The notes beneath the pieces were generated by a model. That model was not told the DNA's origin and ran no database searches. It saw nothing but the letters and a program-made list of their open reading frames with translations. Positions 41,352 to 44,101 of a DNA stretch of 44,101 bases are shown piece after piece (the first letter of the stretch is position 1; each line of letters opens with the position of its first letter). This DNA is from CABQCM01 sp965145485 (GTDB lineage: Bacteria; Bacillota; Clostridia; Oscillospirales; Acutalibacteraceae): assembly GCA_965145485.1 (NCBI GenBank), contig CBCTCU010000024.1, positions 1 to 44,101 on the forward strand, given 5' to 3'. Made by a program: the position numbers and the translations under genes.

Positions 41352-41882
41352 TTATTGTGGAACATCAAACTGAAACGCTGCCTTTTGATCGCTTAACCAT
41401 GAGCCTTGAACTTCGATTTCGAGAGTCTGTGTACTGCTGGGCACTTCTACGGAATAATACCCAACCATCTTTTTGCCAGGCGAAATGGTTCCGTCGAGCG
41501 TATCCTTATCGAAAGCCAGATTCGCGTTAAGCGAATAGTCCGTTTGCACTCCATCGGCATAAGCATGAAACAACAACACAGAGCTTATGGCCTGATCCTC
41601 ATTAGAAATGTTCTCGATGGTGAATTGCACACCGACAAACACATTGCCATCGTCCGGAGTAAAAAGCTGTCTCCCCTCGTTGCGTTCGATCGTATCGGCG
41701 GTAATTCTTAGATTGGGCAATTCGGCGGGTTGGTTAAGCGCATATACCCCGTCCCCTGTCGCCGAAGCCGATTCGCCGCTCGCGGTATCACTGTCGTTGG
41801 GCATTTCACAGGCAACAAAGCAAAAGCACGAGAGAAGAGCGACCAATAGAGCGAGAACCATTGTTACTACACGATTTTTCAT
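41352..41882 (-). CDS. DUF4352-like lipoprotein
   Basis: The protein has 176 residues. The ATG at 41882 follows AAGGATGTGGAGAAAA. The signal ends in the lipobox FVAC near residue 21, so it should be anchored outside the membrane. A Ser/Asp/Gly linker follows. Residues ~55-175 form an Ig-like beta-sandwich (NVFVGVQFTIENISNEDQAISSVLLF, SPGKKMVGYYSVEVP), the pattern of DUF4352 and related domains. This domain often accompanies Ltp repeats, and the decayed Ltp gene lies just downstream on the same strand, so it may be the surviving part of one lysogeny-conversion module. The binding target is unknown. Confidence 0.85.
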   Translation of the reverse strand: MKNRVVTMVLALLVALLSCFCFVACEMPNDSDTASGESASATGDGVYALNQPAELPNLRITADTIERNEGRQLFTPDDGNVFVGVQFTIENISNEDQAISSVLLFHAYADGVQTDYSLNANLAFDKDTLDGTISPGKKMVGYYSVEVPSSTQTLEIEVQGSWLSDQKAAFQFDVPQ

Positions 41883-42176
41883 TTTTCTCCACATCCTTTC
41901 TTTTTAACCAAATCTTACCACACTATATCTCTTACCGCAATATCCCAAATGTAGAAAAACATCGGATATAATAAGTACTTTTCACCAAAACAAAAACAAC
42001 CAGGGATAACAAAACTACCGCTGTGAGATAAATCGCATTGGATTCCGCTCTATCTGGCCCTTCCTTTTTTGTTCGATTGTGTCTGGAAAGGGTTCAGCAT
42101 ACTTTAGGCCTGTGGGTTTGCCATGCGAATATCGATGAACCAGGGCGGATAGGAGGAAGGATATCCATATTCGCTG

Positions 42177-42935
42177 TTATTTCTGTGCGACAAAGAAGAA
42201 TCTTTTAAACTTAAAAATCAGTTCTCCATTTTTCATCAGTGGATAAATTTCTTTGGCTTTCTCGGTGATCTCGTTTTCCAGCAATGCTCCCTTTTCGTCT
42301 CCAAGATAATCCATATAGGGGCGAATTCGTGTACCTTTTACCCATTCCACTAAGGCCTTGTGATCGGGAAGAAAATGATAGTATACGGTTTCCCAAATAT
42401 CAAAGGAAGAAGAGCAGATGCTCAAAATAGCGGCATATTCGTCCGGTGTTAGGCAATCGTTGGGTGGAAGCGCAGCCTCCTGAAGCCCCCATTTTGGATT
42501 CATGGCTACTTCCTCAATCAAACGGTAGAGGGGCTCCTCGTTGTTCATCGGTATTTGTACCGCCAACAAGCCGCCGTCGTTGAGTTTGTCCATGAGGGAG
42601 GGAATCAATCTCTCATGATGGGGAATCCATTGAAGGCATGCGTTCGAAAAAAGCAGGTCGTATGTACCATCCAGCGCTTGTGCTTCGCAGAGACAAAATT
42701 CGATATCAGGATATTCCGACTTGGCCGTTTCAACCATATTGGGGGAGCGATCAATGCCGATAATTTGGGCATCTGGAAAGGTCTTCTTCAGTATAAAAGT
42801 GCTGTTTCCAGGGCCGCAGCCAATGTCAACAATGGTTTGGGGATGAGTGCCAATCATTCGTCTTGCGAGATCGATGGCCGGCTGTGTCCTTTGTTTTTTG
42901 AATTTCAGGTATTGGCTTGCATTCCAATCCGCCAT
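42177..42935 (-). CDS. Trans-aconitate 2-methyltransferase-like enzyme
   Basis: The protein has 252 residues. The ATG at 42935 is chosen because GGAGG lies 9 bases upstream; a start 9 bases earlier would sit on that site. Motifs are ADWNASQYLKFKKQRTQPA, TIVDIGCGPGNST (SAM loop), IGIDRSPNMVE, LLFSNACLQWIPHH, and LLAVQIPMNNEEP. These match Tam enzymes closely. Tam methylates trans-aconitate, removing a toxic by-product of aconitase. The gene is independent of its neighbours. Confidence 0.92.
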   Translation of the reverse strand: MADWNASQYLKFKKQRTQPAIDLARRMIGTHPQTIVDIGCGPGNSTFILKKTFPDAQIIGIDRSPNMVETAKSEYPDIEFCLCEAQALDGTYDLLFSNACLQWIPHHERLIPSLMDKLNDGGLLAVQIPMNNEEPLYRLIEEVAMNPKWGLQEAALPPNDCLTPDEYAAILSICSSSFDIWETVYYHFLPDHKALVEWVKGTRIRPYMDYLGDEKGALLENEITEKAKEIYPLMKNGELIFKFKRFFFVAQK

Positions 42936-43007
42936 ATCGTACATCCTCCAATTCTTTGTTCTCATGCAGCGATATAACAATCCCTTGGCCATGATGTTAC
43001 ATTGCCA

Positions 43008-43826
43008 TTAATTTCTTGATTTCAAAAACGATTGGTTCTTTTTGCGTAAATTTAAAATGGACACGTAATGGGGAATCACAAAGGTTTCCGGCTGACTGCT
43101 TAAATATTGCTTGTGTTCTTTTTCGAATTGTTCAATTTCTTTTTCGGATAAGCAGGAAGCGCCAATTCCCCTGCACGCTTTGATACGGCCATGCCAGCTA
43201 TCCCGCGTAAATGTTAGGTCCAAATCGTATGTTATCGCGTTTTCAACTGTATAAAGTTCCTTTGACCACTCTGGTGTATGAATAGAGTGTCTTCTCATGC
43301 CTCCACCGGTCCAAGATGGATTGTATTTTAGCACCAGCTCTTCGCTGTGTTGAGCGATTTCGCTCTCCTCAGGAAGCCAATCCATAAACAGTATACAAAA
43401 ATGGCCATTCTCTTTTAAGAGGCTGTGAATTTTGGGTACGACAATTTCTTTATCAAAATACATAAAGCATTGACACGCTGTCACTACATCAAACATCTCA
43501 CTGGGGAAGTCAATGCATTCTGCTGACGATACCATATAATCAATATCCATTCCAGAAGCATGCGATAATTTTTTTGCTTGTTCAATTTGGTTGGCTGAAA
43601 TATCAACTCCGGTAAACTTTGCTCCATATCGATACATATTGCGAGGCAATACACCAGTCCCGGTACCCAAATCTAGAACTTTCTGTCCAGAAGTACACAG
43701 CCCTAAATCAACTATTTTCTGATAAAAAATGTCCGGATAGATGTCTCTATATTTCGCGTACTCCTTAGATATCCTTCCCCAGTCAAATTCTTTCCCATGA
43801 TCTATTTCATTACGGACAAACAACAT
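43008..43826 (-). CDS. Class I SAM-dependent methyltransferase
   Basis: The protein has 272 residues. The ATG at 43826 follows GGAGGAGGGGAAC. The SAM site is KVLDLGTGTGVLPRNMYRYGAKFTGVDIS. Later parts (FDVVTACQCFMYFD, and FTRDSWHGRIKACRGIGAS near the C-terminus) match a family of unspecified small-molecule methyltransferases in Firmicutes. It is 73 bases upstream of the Tam-like gene on the same strand but no promoter is evident. The region is AT-richer than the host core. Substrate unknown. Confidence 0.9.
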   Translation of the reverse strand: MLFVRNEIDHGKEFDWGRISKEYAKYRDIYPDIFYQKIVDLGLCTSGQKVLDLGTGTGVLPRNMYRYGAKFTGVDISANQIEQAKKLSHASGMDIDYMVSSAECIDFPSEMFDVVTACQCFMYFDKEIVVPKIHSLLKENGHFCILFMDWLPEESEIAQHSEELVLKYNPSWTGGGMRRHSIHTPEWSKELYTVENAITYDLDLTFTRDSWHGRIKACRGIGASCLSEKEIEQFEKEHKQYLSSQPETFVIPHYVSILNLRKKNQSFLKSRN

Positions 43827-44101
43827 GTTCCCCTCCTCCGGTGATGACACAGTACCCGATATAAGTATATCAAATTCTACCAATAAATCAATTCCTCACT
43901 TTGCTCCCCCAATCTGTGCCGGGTGTGCGATCCGTCCCGAAACAGATTGAAAAAACATGATACCACAGCAGGTATACTTTTTGTCGTACAAAATCCGATA
44001 AGGCCATAATATCTGTGGCAATCATTAAACGTTATGCATTCTTTAGCGATAAGGTAGAATAAGTTTCGCAAAAAGAAAAAGACAAGGTTTGCAGACCACT
44101 G

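Noticed and set aside
43877..44071. 64-codon minus-strand frame at the right edge
   Set aside because: No ribosome site and no recognisable features.

Overview
This window looks like a chromosomal segment of a Gram-positive, fermentative member of the Clostridia, probably a gut Oscillospiraceae-like organism. The reasons are strong AGGAGG ribosome sites, TTGACA/TATAAT promoters, a DnaD plus DnaI/DnaC-type primosome pair, a Gram-positive type tmRNA, and cohesin and dockerin modules. Most of the window is fairly GC-rich and reads on the minus strand. About 37.7-39.6 kb is visibly AT-richer and looks foreign.

Layout. (1) 0-5 kb: the 5' part of a large secreted protein with helical repeats, then a 1016-residue secreted protein with an N-terminal dockerin. 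(2) 5.4-10.4 kb: a GH25 lysozyme, a sodium:amino-acid symporter, and rpsB-tsf. (3) 10.4-18.3 kb: a small lipoprotein that is essentially one cohesin domain, two paralogous ~1000-residue secreted enzyme-like proteins with N-terminal dockerins, and an AraC regulator. (4) 18.7-20.4 kb: a URO-D-family protein and a flavodoxin-like protein. (5) 20.9-24.3 kb: three genes matching the 5S, 1.3S and 12S parts of a biotin-dependent transcarboxylase. (6) 24.4-30.3 kb: housekeeping genes (pseudouridine synthase, cyclophilin lipoprotein, ispE, aminotransferase, Lrp regulator, PHP phosphatase, nitroreductase). (7) 31-32 kb: a secreted esterase with a C-terminal dockerin. (8) 32.3-37 kb: D-lyxose isomerase with a PfkB sugar kinase, the primosome pair, and an XRE regulator. 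(9) 37.3-44 kb: tmRNA followed by an integration hotspot with a methyltransferase behind a leader-peptide attenuator, a partial copy of the ssrA 3' end, a frameshifted integrase, a decayed Ltp-type superinfection-exclusion gene, a DUF4352-like lipoprotein and two methyltransferases.

The most interesting candidate is a minimal cellulosome-like system. A single-cohesin membrane lipoprotein (10521-10988) sits beside dockerin-bearing secreted proteins (2008-5058, 11114-14107, 14235-17261, 31034-32074). All eight dockerin half-repeats share the pattern A-(A/S/N)-D-A-L-x-x-L-Q-(Y/H)-S-V, which suggests one shared binding specificity. I infer that these enzymes dock one at a time onto the cell membrane. 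The AraC gene next door, the consensus promoters and the palindromes offer a plausible control layer. Binding, substrates and catalytic activity cannot be proved from sequence alone.
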